From: Symsagittifera roscoffensis
Lineage: Eukaryota > Xenacoelomorpha > Acoela > Convolutidae
Reading direction: 5' to 3'
Length of the DNA: 64,000 nucleotides
NCBI RefSeq assembly: GCF_963678635.1
Contig: NC_087066.1
Span: forward strand, 13,996,517-14,060,516
Shown piece after piece: positions 9,601 through 30,947 of this stretch. The notes below the pieces were generated by a model. The model saw only the letters and a program-made list of their open reading frames with translations, had not been told where the DNA came from and made no database searches. A program made the translations under genes and the position numbers. Position 1 is the first letter of the stretch. Each line of letters starts with the position of its first letter.

Positions 9601-12600
9601 ATTACCAGCGGCATGGGCTGACATATCTCATGCGCTGAGGGGCTTTTACGGACTAGCCGATGTCTTGATTGTATTGGATGAGGTACTCTTGCTAGAGATA
9701 TCGAACTTTGCTAGACAACTCAAGTTCAGCCCAGTCATCGGGGACGACCACCCGGCGATAAACCAGTTGACGGCCAGCCTGTGGTTCCGGAGTATGGATG
9801 TGAAAGTCGCAAATTCCACCAGCAGGACTAGAGGTCCCGGCAACGAGAGAAGAAATGTGGTCGAGACGGAGAAACAGTTAGAATCGATGAAATATCGCTT
9901 GACCCAAGAGAATGGCTGGTGGCCATTCCTGACACCAAGGCTGGAGAACGCCACGAATAAAACGAGGGAGGAAGCACCACTCCTCGTGAAACAAATCTGG
10001 AGTTTTCTAGAGAAGCAACTGGAGCTAGCTGAAAGGAGAGACATGACGGTGGTTAGATTTGTCTCGGCCGCCAATGAAGTGACGATTGGAGGATTTTGGA
10101 GAGAGCACGCCAACGGCGAATTGAAGACTAGGAGAGATTACGAGATTCTCAAGTTCTTGAGTCCTTGCTGGGAGAGAGAATTCTTGGCAGGAGTGTTCGG
10201 CACCACGGCGACTATCTTCGGAGCCTTCGTGCAGGAGATACTGGGCATGCCCATCAGCCTGCTCTTGGCCCTGTATTTGGTCTACCCCAGATACTTGTTC
10301 AATATGGGTCCAGCATATATGTTTAGTCGGGGAGTGGAGACACTTCGAGTTGATGGGTACCTGGCACTAGTGCTCTTGACCCATGGGGAATTGGTGTCGT
10401 TTCATCGGTTAATGGAATATGGAGAACCTCTGTCTATGGGGAGAGTCCACACGAGCATTGAAACCAGCTCCTACAAGTGCGCCGCAGGGTTGAAGACACT
10501 GCTGGTGCAATACCTCATGATGCAGAATCGATACATGACGGGTGAAGATGAGAACCCAACCTCGAGAGAAGAATGGGAGAAGGCGAACAGAGGGATGCCT
10601 CTGTTGACGGACCTGTGTCTGGCAATGAGGTCGGACCCAATGGGGATAATCCGAGGTCTGGAGGAGGTGGTGACCTGCATCTATGGTCCAGCAGTGACGT
10701 ACGCGTTTCCAGATCCCCTGGTGATAACGTATCGTCACTCGGTGACGCACTTGAGTCTCATCAGCGTACTGGATGGTGCAGCGCTGAATTGGTGTCAGCA
10801 GGAAGTGCTCAGGGCGCGTATGAGCAACACGGTACTCTTCGGAAAAGTGAAAGATGCTGAGATGATGGTGTGCAATTTCAGGGGACAAATGCAATGCAGA
10901 ATGGGAGGCAAGCGAGAGGGCCCTATTGAAATGTATCCCAAATTCTGGAACTTGAACCCATTGACGGCGGACGGACGAGAAATCTTGAGAATTCCTGCCT
11001 GGAAGGAGTGCTTCGCACTGGTGAAGAGGGAGCTAGAGACCATAATGGAGAAAGAAATCCTCCCGGCAACCATGCCTGAGTTCCCAATAGTCAGGAGGAT
11101 GACCTTAGGAATGAATAGTCCCTTGGTAGTTCCCTCCATAATGGCGAGGATGAGAGCGGAGGAAATGCAGAAGGATTTCACTGATGGCTGGGACCCCCTG
11201 TTCATTGGCTACACGGCGGCGGTCTACTTCCATACCAGCGAGATGAAGGTAAATTCGTGGACGACGCAAGCAAAAAAGAGTAGAGGTTCGCAGCCCCCTG
11301 GATATGAGGTGCGGAAAGTCTTGAGGACTCTTGAGAAGGAAGGACTTGAGAATATGCTACCCATATGGGATGATGGCAGGATGATCGTGATGGAGGGACA
11401 CGTCGCACTGGTGGACGACATGAAATTTGCCACGAGAAAATATAAGGCGCCCTATGGCTTGGAACAGGTGGAAATAAGACAGGAAGGAACAGAACTAGAT
11501 GCAGCAGGTCAACTGCACGTAGCACTGACGGAATACAAAAAGCTGGATCCCGCGACACCATCACCACTGTCCGTGGACACACCTGGAGACAAGAGGAGCG
11601 GACCCGTCGAGGACCGATTTAAGAAAATTCTCGAGAGAAGGAGACATGAGTCAGAAGAAGAGAGTATGGATGAAACTCTCAGTGAAGCTGGTGAAGACAT
11701 GGAAGTGGGGAATACGCCTGAACCAGGGCCATCAGGGGAGGAGCTCACCACTCAAGAGCTGTTGAAAGATTTGAGCGAGGAGAATTGGGCAGATACTGCC
11801 ACACCACCCCTGATTCCGTCTCCACGGAAGAACCTAGAGTTGCCATTGGCAGGTGAAACCTTCAATATGGGGATGTTACTCTTGAGCTCGGAGGAAAGGG
11901 AGAAGAACACGTTCGAAGGGAATAGGGACATATTCTTGGGATCTCTCGAGGATGACGCTTGGCAGGAGTTCCTGGAGGAATTCAATCGAGAAGTGGGCAG
12001 AGAGACGACGCTGGACAAGTTCAAGAAGGAACTGTGGGACGCAGTAGTGAGATTCGGGGAACCGCTCCTGATAGGAACGGGCCTGGATGAGAAAGCAAGA
12101 AAAGAGCTGCTGAACAAGCTAGTGGAGCTGAGGAACGCACGATCGAAGACTAGAAAAGAGAAATGTGAGGACAGCTCTACTCTGAAACGAAAAACTGTGG
12201 ATAAAATGGTTGATGATATAAAAAGGGATAAGGTTGGGACTAGTAATATGATTAAAAGTACTAATATCCTTAAGGCTCGAGCAGGGGGGAGGCAAGAGTT
12301 GGAAGGAGTGGATGGAGAGGTAGAATCAATGATGATAGCCACCACACCCTCGAGCAGAGACGTGAAGACTCGCAAGAGGAAGAGAGAAGTGGAAGGATGG
12401 GGTAGTCCTTCAGTGGATGCTGTTTCGGAAGGAAACTTGAGAGAGACGGCGCCCATCGTTTTGGCCCGATGCAAGACGGCGGCATACAAGAACAGCTCGG
12501 AACTCAGGAAACCACTTGAAGTAGAAAAGGAAATAGAGGTTTCCACCAGTTCTACGTCAGAAGAAGACTTCAAGCCTCAGAAGGTAAACGTGAAGAGAGG

Positions 12601-15490
12601 TTCAACGAACGGACAGGTAGGGGAAGTGGAGATCGGCAAAGAATGGATCTCGAAGGCACATCAGGACATGAGCAAACAAGTGACGAGTGATCCATTGGAG
12701 AGGAACAAGACGAGGAACACTTCCCGGACGTGGTGGGTGGCCCTCGAAACATTGAAGGAAATGGAGGACTGCTTGAAGAAGTTGGATAGTGGAATAGCTC
12801 GCAGGCGACGCAATTGGGCCACCCAGCAGAAAGCCGAGGTTAATAAGATAGAGATGGCAAGTCATCTGAAGAGGTCCTGGCAGAGTTTGTTGAAGGATCA
12901 TTTTGAAGAGGCGATGAGAACATCCTCATCAGCACCGCCACTAATGGCGAATCCCTTCGTTAGAACTGCGGGACAATTAATGTTCACCTGGAGTCTGGTG
13001 GGAATAGAGTTGGAGACATTGACCTCGTATGACAGGCTGAAGCTAGGAAGCAAGAAGCTAGAGGTGTATCAGGCACTGATGCAACACGTGGCCAGGGACA
13101 ATTCAGGCTTGAGCCTGGCTAGGAGAAAAGATGCCACATGTTTCTTGAGATGGACAATGTCAATGATGTCTGATAGCACCATCCTGGCATGCCACCAGAG
13201 AGCAAGTGGAAGTAAAACCATGGAGAGAAGGGTCTCAACGATCATCTTGAATGTATATCAAAGTACAGGAATAGAGAAAGAAGATGGTTCCAGACTATCC
13301 TTAGAGAGCCACCGAAAGCTGGACGAGGTACGGAGGTTCTCTAATAAGAAGTTCGAGGAAGAACATGATGTTCACCGTAACCTGGCCTCGTCAGAACAGT
13401 ACTCGAGACTCAGTGAGAAGGGGGAATACCAATACGTGTCTGGAGTGCTGGGAATAGCCTACAATCCCTTCTTAGACTCGGAAGCTGGAGGAGCCCACAG
13501 AAACCATGAGGTAGCGGAGCTGCTGAAGTTTTGGACAGAAAGAATAATGGAGATAGACGCGGTGGAGAAAGAGGGGCCGAGCCTGGGCCTGATTCTTGAG
13601 AAAACACCAGAGGTGATAAGCATGCCGCGCTCAAACAAGAGAGTTGAAGTAAACATGGGCGGTGGAAATGGCTTGTTAACCACGAACTTGGGAGTGATAT
13701 GGAAGCTACTAAGACCCTCCTGGTGTCCACATCCCCATGCGAGTCTAATCGAGGAAACCACCGAGCGAGTGAGGTTAGCACCAACGGAAGATGAAGATCT
13801 GGCGAAGTTAAGTGTGCTGCATAAGCTAATCACGCCCCAGATGCAAGAGCCAAGCGAAAGGACGAGCGACCCCGGGTCAGCAAAGAAATTGGAGCCGGGT
13901 AGCTGTCTGGATTCGACGTGTGGGAACGGAGAGCACATCTGCGATGGACGGTCATGCGTCAGGATACTGTCGTTTCAAAAAGAAGACCTGGTCACTTGGT
14001 TCGAAGACATCACAGAAAGGGAGAAAAGTGAAGTGCAAATAATAGCGGAATGTTATGCGAGAACCACGGTGAATATAGCGACAGCTCTCGGATTCTTCTC
14101 GAGAATGTGTGGTCTGCAGGCACTGGAGAGACTGGAGTCTGAGCATCATTTAGTGACGGCGTTGAGCGTGGAATCATGGCCCGGGGTGTTGCAGGTGACT
14201 CAAAAACACATCCGGAGCTGGAAAGTTGGTCTTGAGGCGGAAATGGGATTTCCCCTGAGCGAAGCTTATGGCTTGCCATTGAACGCGAAATCGCTGATAG
14301 GGTCAATGATGGCCAACTTGTGCGGAAGTCACTACCCGCTACACATGGCGATGGTGGAAGTGTCCAGCCAGAGAATACTGGTGGACAAGGCCTTCTCAGT
14401 GCCCAAGTGCGTGAGGTTGGCTCGGATGTCGCATCACTCGCACAAGTTGTTGAGAAAAATCAAAGGGACAGTACCAAAAGAATTGAGAGATGACTTAAGC
14501 GAAATCTGGGGAGAAGATCTTCTGAAGTTGGAAAGAGAAAACACAAGCGATCACGAGAGAGAAAACGTTATCGGGAAACCTGTGGGAAGTACTCCGAACC
14601 TGGAAGACAACGACACGATGCACGAGAAAATGATGGAGCTTGAGCCTCTCTTGGAAGCCTCAGGGGAGCGTAATCTCAGGAGCATTGAGATCTCTCATGG
14701 GGAATGCCCATGCCACTGTTTGGCACAAACGGTGTGGTATCCAGATCACAAGAACCTTTGCCTGGTGTGGGATGTGGAAGAGATTCGGTCGATCGGACTA
14801 CCGGATCACCGGCAGAAGGTGACGCTCTTAGTAGTGAGTACGATGTTAGCTCTGAGATGGATAGAAGAGAATATAACGAAATATCGGGAGGCGACGACGC
14901 CAACGGCTGAGTCAATATACGCGATAGACTACAGCAGGAGACTTGAGTTGTTTGAGACTGCGTGCAAAGTATTCGCCATACCAACGGAAGTCAGGCACGT
15001 ATGGAGTCGCTTGAGGTACTTTCCATGGTTTCGGGCGACACTGACGTCTTGGTTGTACAGGGCAACGAAAGATCACATGAGAAAACATCAAAAGGAGTAT
15101 CGACAGTTCCAGGCCGAGATTGGGCCGGAAGCTTTCAAGAGACCCCTGCTAACCCATCGTAATGCGATCACGACGGGATGGAAGAGAGTGGGTAAGATGT
15201 CTAGAGACAACACCAAAGCGAGGGAGTCGATACTAGAGGAAGACCTGGCGAAGAACGTGAGCTTGAGCCTGCACAACTCCTTTTGCTTGAACCGAGAAGC
15301 TAGGGTGAAGGCACTACCCAACCAAGCAAAGAGATTGCAGGAGCAGAGAGAATGGATGCGATCCTATGAACAGCTGAAGGCTTGGGAGGAGATTGTGATT
15401 AGTTCCGATGATGAAGAGGAACTGTTGAGACAGTTTGCCGCATCTAGCACTTCAGGAGGCAGTACCTCCAAGGCGAAGAGCACGAGATGA
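6611..15490 (+). CDS. Giant second ORF of element A with tandem SGNH-hydrolase domains
   Basis: The ORF encodes 2,959 uninterrupted residues. Its ATG has A at -3 and G at +4. Residues ~142-236 form a charged coiled coil rich in Glu, Arg and Gln. Residues ~410-595 are an SGNH/GDSL hydrolase: block I IGDSL near 414, a block II Gly in FAGAA, block III GTNDV near 463, and block V DGIHFD near 560, so the Ser-Gly-Asn-His set is complete. Residues ~834-1055 look like a second, degenerate SGNH fold: AGSDF instead of GDSL, FAGMND near 893 and IGDDHPA near 1043. The rest is unrecognised. It includes an acidic linker near 1660-1740, a Cys cluster C-x4-C-x6-C-x4-C at about 2431-2449, and a C-terminal hydrophobic-acidic stretch VISSDDEEE that looks like a SUMO-interacting motif. 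It sits where env sits in errantiviruses, but no signal peptide or clear membrane anchor was seen. A substrate cannot be assigned. Confidence 0.85.
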   Translation: MADRFWNSMPTALQRPTLDELYRRLRDLDHTQIDERMAVMLNAILQLEDQGECRESATEAVLIVGYTTEGISNRAQTRWLSWNADGGVRGFDLARNPGLSNNTEHGAGEFPLPTRPTARSTGQSSSKVPSMSRAQQTTEAYPELGVLRKELEKALKERNKANLDRDQAKLDRERLQLERDQAVDERDQTLKLLEMLRAEHQQELKVRENAANRDQLKSELERIEQRQRELDAQKGARSNERVVTSSRPESRMEVDEAPRARGRFNLDREAREHMSEGLEVWIPNDATPSLRNLETQPVRPLMDVVLPGYTPTSTSSGSQVSGASSRLKELGEKLQQQSRERATRPELPPTWREQPVRNVVIASYKKNTEGNYHKHSRLDWNAEQQARRDCFHDAAWVQYLAPPRVPEGAVHLIIGDSLVRVLTQIRSHWQTGVLSFAGAATPQMLATLDMLGMTKVYTVTLMVGTNDVSRGEARKVTRLCDKMSCLLEELRIQMDPILLTICTVPYNMMFDQHSLEMNQRVRSLNKAIREIHRNSVLPLRLLDVAERMENKGFPEDTSKDGIHFDRPRGAEWLNDVFQEHINTLETDLLETAQFTLGPPPNPPFLASRALAGRLGARVDTRDSSRSSQTRLQSATPMESEEVESSTPPTSAMSSVVVADGRREKKSRETTRLRYPEKVKELDLETLECRRELAETLGIERVSHEDLNRHHCVDWLKAHEAHFSRTKLMETTDLTGIPTKTIMGPINYRPLKQLGSPGLIAEPPKHRTGIARIRLATPAQLKVVDKLLNPGGMELPDAAYEGPRLAEDPRYGKPCGGTQLAKTLAVYDRADPAAARVIIVAGSDFEGTSPKLFWPETLVYSLPGAELNQMLTLVVAIKSEMPCEPELLLFAGMNDHLHAMGLLEQLKGKEIPTSKKIWEAIQALFAAMNEVQENVASRFGSKTKVVFTTSPGYASMPPALQFVYAVLILIAEGSEWRILMAAPNRELEPVNLRLYRSELPAAWADISHALRGFYGLADVLIVLDEVLLLEISNFARQLKFSPVIGDDHPAINQLTASLWFRSMDVKVANSTSRTRGPGNERRNVVETEKQLESMKYRLTQENGWWPFLTPRLENATNKTREEAPLLVKQIWSFLEKQLELAERRDMTVVRFVSAANEVTIGGFWREHANGELKTRRDYEILKFLSPCWEREFLAGVFGTTATIFGAFVQEILGMPISLLLALYLVYPRYLFNMGPAYMFSRGVETLRVDGYLALVLLTHGELVSFHRLMEYGEPLSMGRVHTSIETSSYKCAAGLKTLLVQYLMMQNRYMTGEDENPTSREEWEKANRGMPLLTDLCLAMRSDPMGIIRGLEEVVTCIYGPAVTYAFPDPLVITYRHSVTHLSLISVLDGAALNWCQQEVLRARMSNTVLFGKVKDAEMMVCNFRGQMQCRMGGKREGPIEMYPKFWNLNPLTADGREILRIPAWKECFALVKRELETIMEKEILPATMPEFPIVRRMTLGMNSPLVVPSIMARMRAEEMQKDFTDGWDPLFIGYTAAVYFHTSEMKVNSWTTQAKKSRGSQPPGYEVRKVLRTLEKEGLENMLPIWDDGRMIVMEGHVALVDDMKFATRKYKAPYGLEQVEIRQEGTELDAAGQLHVALTEYKKLDPATPSPLSVDTPGDKRSGPVEDRFKKILERRRHESEEESMDETLSEAGEDMEVGNTPEPGPSGEELTTQELLKDLSEENWADTATPPLIPSPRKNLELPLAGETFNMGMLLLSSEEREKNTFEGNRDIFLGSLEDDAWQEFLEEFNREVGRETTLDKFKKELWDAVVRFGEPLLIGTGLDEKARKELLNKLVELRNARSKTRKEKCEDSSTLKRKTVDKMVDDIKRDKVGTSNMIKSTNILKARAGGRQELEGVDGEVESMMIATTPSSRDVKTRKRKREVEGWGSPSVDAVSEGNLRETAPIVLARCKTAAYKNSSELRKPLEVEKEIEVSTSSTSEEDFKPQKVNVKRGSTNGQVGEVEIGKEWISKAHQDMSKQVTSDPLERNKTRNTSRTWWVALETLKEMEDCLKKLDSGIARRRRNWATQQKAEVNKIEMASHLKRSWQSLLKDHFEEAMRTSSSAPPLMANPFVRTAGQLMFTWSLVGIELETLTSYDRLKLGSKKLEVYQALMQHVARDNSGLSLARRKDATCFLRWTMSMMSDSTILACHQRASGSKTMERRVSTIILNVYQSTGIEKEDGSRLSLESHRKLDEVRRFSNKKFEEEHDVHRNLASSEQYSRLSEKGEYQYVSGVLGIAYNPFLDSEAGGAHRNHEVAELLKFWTERIMEIDAVEKEGPSLGLILEKTPEVISMPRSNKRVEVNMGGGNGLLTTNLGVIWKLLRPSWCPHPHASLIEETTERVRLAPTEDEDLAKLSVLHKLITPQMQEPSERTSDPGSAKKLEPGSCLDSTCGNGEHICDGRSCVRILSFQKEDLVTWFEDITEREKSEVQIIAECYARTTVNIATALGFFSRMCGLQALERLESEHHLVTALSVESWPGVLQVTQKHIRSWKVGLEAEMGFPLSEAYGLPLNAKSLIGSMMANLCGSHYPLHMAMVEVSSQRILVDKAFSVPKCVRLARMSHHSHKLLRKIKGTVPKELRDDLSEIWGEDLLKLERENTSDHERENVIGKPVGSTPNLEDNDTMHEKMMELEPLLEASGERNLRSIEISHGECPCHCLAQTVWYPDHKNLCLVWDVEEIRSIGLPDHRQKVTLLVVSTMLALRWIEENITKYREATTPTAESIYAIDYSRRLELFETACKVFAIPTEVRHVWSRLRYFPWFRATLTSWLYRATKDHMRKHQKEYRQFQAEIGPEAFKRPLLTHRNAITTGWKRVGKMSRDNTKARESILEEDLAKNVSLSLHNSFCLNREARVKALPNQAKRLQEQREWMRSYEQLKAWEEIVISSDDEEELLRQFAASSTSGGSTSKAKSTR

Positions 15491-15520
15491 ATGGGCAAAT
15501 CGGATGGATCTTGAGTCTTG

Positions 15521-15534
15521 AGAGGGAAGGGGGG
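15521..15534 (+). promoter_or_regulatory. Polypurine tract (plus-strand primer), element A
   Basis: A purine run ending in GGGGGG lies 31 bp after the ORF2 stop and a few bases before a TG that begins a perfect hairpin. This is the expected position of the tract that primes plus-strand synthesis next to a 3' LTR. Confidence 0.55.
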
Positions 15535-15540
15535 CTTGAG

Positions 15541-16850
15541 TGTGAATCCGAGTGAAACTTGGATTCACGAAAAAGAAATTTTAACAAAGTAAATATTGTT
15601 ACTAATATACTATATCTATTATATAGATCAAAATGCTGCATGACAATTTCCTGATTGAATAGGACAAAAGAGATTTTTAAATGATTGGCTTGAAAAGCGA
15701 AAATTCAAAGGTGCAGGTAAATGCAGATTTTGATTGCTGTTTAGCAATAGTGTGAAAATTTTAAATGGTCGTGAATTTTGGGGTGTAGATAATCTTGAAT
15801 CTGCTGCAAACTTCTGTAAATGACCACTGGCACTGTATCTTGAGCAACACTCGGTTTTTCTGGGACTCACTGGCAGAAGACAGCGCGCGATGAGGACATC
15901 GATCTCGAGTCCGGGGAGTATGTGCCAGTCGGTCATATTTGGAAGTTTGACCTTGAGAAGAGCAGAAAATACTTGATTTTGAAGTGAAATTTAATTTTTC
16001 AAAATTTCGAAAGGAACATGTCATGCACGATTTTCTCGCGATAACTGAAAATCAGAAAAAGAAATGAGAGCAATTTTAGAACAATTGCGGGGAAGTTGTC
16101 AATTAAAAACGAGTGGGAAATTGCTATTCGCAATTTCCATCATAGTGAACAAGAGTAGAGCTGTCCTACTTGAAATAGAAGACAGAGTATCCCCGAGAGA
16201 GCGATTACTAAAGTTGGACCAGAGTGAACCTTCAGCGGAAAGGCGGACAACTGGAGTGTCCCAACGGTCCAAGAGAACTCAAATTCTAGAGCATGAACTT
16301 ATCCTTGCTGTCCAAACTATAAAACATTAAACTTCTCTTAGTTATTTATTTCTTGAGTTAGTTACTGACTGGATTATTTTCCCAACTCTTGAGAGCGCTG
16401 ATATGTGAGTACGAATTTAAATTCTAGAGTGTGTTTTATGATTGTTATGTTGAGGTAAGGCGAGTTTTAGGTTGATCCATCTGAAATGGATCAAAGTCAC
16501 ACTGTCTAATAAAAAGTAACCTAACGGATTGTTCCAACCCGGTTTTTAACGGCGTTCATGTATTTTGGGTATCTAGAGACCTAAGTATGGGGACGTTTCT
16601 AATTCTAGAGTGGGGGGATATTTTAGTAGTAGCCTTTAAGCTGTAACGGGTCGTAGTCTCATGTCACAAGCGAACCGAACTGGCTCCGACCGTTCTTGAG
16701 GTGGGAAAACACAAGAGATAGTGTCCCTGACCCTTGAGCCAGTGGTTATAGGGCCTATTTTTCTTAAGCCTCATGTGTGACTGCAGTAGACGAATGTTAC
16801 AGCCATAAAAACATATATGTAACATTCGCCCGGACGTACATGCCGACGGA
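15541..16850 (+). repeat. Putative 3' LTR / 3' non-coding region of element A
   Basis: The region starts TGTGAATCC right after the polypurine tract. A near-perfect hairpin occupies 15542-15568 (12 paired positions including one G-T, loop GAA). Further perfect hairpins lie at 16472-16494 (9-bp stem, loop CTGAA) and 16791-16828 (11-bp stem). Possible AATAAA signals occur near 16508 and 16852. CTTGAG occurs at 15839, 15952, 16352, 16388, 16695 and 16733 here, and at 15510, 15517 and 15535 just upstream. The 3' end cannot be fixed without the 5' LTR. Confidence 0.4.
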
Positions 16851-18477
16851 AAATAAAGACAGAATTTGAAATGATTGACTAGCTTCTAAACACAGCTTCA
16901 CATGCTTTTAACCGTCTCTACCAAAGCCAGTTCTACGTGTGGTCCATTAACATCGGATCGACAAAGTCGTTACTTTTTAAGCTAATGGGCAGATCGAGAA
17001 AATTAACTTAACTACATGCAAAATTAGTGAGCTCATGGCTGGGTCTCAGTATCCCCATACCTCGAGTTTACTCCTTAAAACAGGTCTTTTACTTAATTAT
17101 CATATTGTTTTTGTTTTTGTTCAGTAGATAAAAATCATCATATCCATCGGAGATGGATCAACCCTTTCCCTCAACTCTTAGATTCTCATATTCTGAAAAA
17201 AGAATTAGATGTTAATTAAACCAATCTCAGGGCATTTCCGGAAGCCAAATGATATTTAAAAACCAGTTTCAGTCTCTTACCAAGGCCCTTTCGGATTCTT
17301 GAATCCGGTCAAGGAACGGTCTTGTTGCGGTCCAGTAAGGGTAGTAAAATCTTCCCAATACCCATCCCAATTCTCGGGAACTGTTCCGTAACGATTGTAG
17401 CCGTACAATCGTTACAATTCGGATAGTCTCAATTGTATAGTTTTCACTCTTTTTCACTGTCGAGAATCGTTGTCGTTTGTACTATCGAAAATCGTTCTTC
17501 TTATCCCGACTTTGCGAAACGTTGATCTGATTTTGGTGCATTTTCATTAACTACTAAATTTCAAGGTCGTGACGTGTCTTTATTTTCGAACAAATTTTTT
17601 AAAAATATTTCGTCACTGCAAATTGACCTCTGCAAATTGACCTCTGCCAATTCATTAAATTGAACTAATAACACTGTTACATCGTCGAAACTGCCAATTT
17701 TCTCACTTGTCTGCTGCTAATAAAATTTCGTTGTTGACATGCATTTTGACCGCCATTCTGTCGAATGTCACAAATTGTATCTTTGTTATAAAAGTATACT
17801 GGTTTTTCTAGTGTCGAGTTACGTTTTTTCTTGAAGAAGTGTAACCCGCATCGAGTTTAATTATTAGTACATCAACTCTAATCGTCTCCTTTGTATCTTC
17901 ATCACTTCCATATCTAGAATATTCCTAAGATACGATAAAGGGACTCCTGACTGTAACCTCGGTTTATATGATACTTCTGACCATCAAAAGAAAAAAGTTT
18001 TACTTGTATTTCTCTTTTTTGGCTTAATAGGATTCGGCTGTTGATATGTTGGCTTAGAGGGCTCTTTAGGAGTTTCTTTCGGGTCAATGAGTGCCTGCTC
18101 AAGAATGGTTGTTTTTTCGGCTTTTTTACTGGTTTGTAACTTTTGTTCCGATATTTGCTTAAGGTTCAGTTGTTTTACTTGGTATTTTTTCTTGAAATAA
18201 GTTTTATTCAAGGCAAAGATATGCCAATTCTGGGTAGATAATTCATAATACATTTGAGGGCTTACTTTTTGTTTCTGTCGATTAGTTTGTCTTGTTATGT
18301 TTGTGTTGTATCGCAGGTGGTGCGAGGTTTCGCTTTGCTCCTGTGTGATCATTATGAAAATGTAACATTCTACTGCTCTTAATAGTTACCAGTCCGCTGT
18401 TTTGTTAGTTAATGAATCTATTGTTTTTTTTTCAGATAAACTTGATCAAATTAAGCAGATCTTGTTACACAGAATCT
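16851..18477. other. Non-coding region upstream of the UBE2D-like gene
   Basis: No convincing ORF is present. A perfect 12-bp inverted repeat with a GCCG loop lies at 17388-17415. A copy of a short dispersed repeat is at 18302-18346. A strong acceptor-like pyrimidine tract ending in TTTTTCAG precedes 18436, 42 bp before the ATG, which suggests a 5' UTR intron whose upstream exon and promoter lie somewhere in this stretch. No TATA box was identified with confidence. Confidence 0.4.
18302..18346 (+). repeat. Short dispersed repeat, copy A
   Basis: This copy has the family pattern TGTGTTKTATCGCARGTG, a short palindromic core, then CCTSTGTGT. It lies upstream of the UBE2D-like start codon in the same orientation as the other copies. 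Confidence 0.6.
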
Positions 18478-30767
<12,290 letters not shown>

Positions 30768-30941
30768 CACCACCCTTAATTAACTTCCTCCACATGAACA
30801 ACAGATGACGCGGCTACCAGATTAAGACAATTAAGACCAGACGCGCGCCCAAAACAGACGAGGCACGAATTCTAAATATCTGCAAATAGAGGAACAACAC
30901 CATGTATTATTACTGAACAAATGAACTTATGACCTTGAATG

Positions 30942-30947
30942 AATAAA
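30942..30947 (+). terminator. Polyadenylation signal AATAAA of the UBE2D-like gene
   Basis: AATAAA lies 175 bp after the stop codon in AT-rich sequence, a normal 3' UTR distance. No competing signal was seen nearer the stop. Confidence 0.6.

Larger units (their letters stand above)
1..16850 (+). mobile_element. Ty3/gypsy-like LTR retrotransposon A, 5' end outside the window
   Basis: The element consists of a Pol ORF (2-6088), an intercistronic leader (6089-6610), a giant second ORF (6611-15490) and a 3' non-coding part with a polypurine tract at 15521-15534. The domain order PR-RT-RNase H-IN is that of Ty3/gypsy. Gag and the 5' LTR would lie left of base 1. The 3' boundary is only an estimate, because no second LTR copy is available for comparison; AATAAA motifs occur near 16508 and 16852. 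Both large ORFs are uninterrupted, which suggests a young or recently active copy. The hexamer CTTGAG is strongly over-represented on the plus strand in both ORFs and in the non-coding parts. Confidence 0.85.

Noticed and set aside
11752-12573. Minus-strand ORF of 273 codons inside ORF2
   Set aside because: Very Ser-rich and opposite to an intact long ORF; it arises from the codon bias of the plus strand.
17984-18352. Minus-strand 122-codon ORF upstream of the UBE2D-like gene
   Set aside because: Lys/Thr/Gln-rich with no domain, and it overlaps a dispersed repeat.
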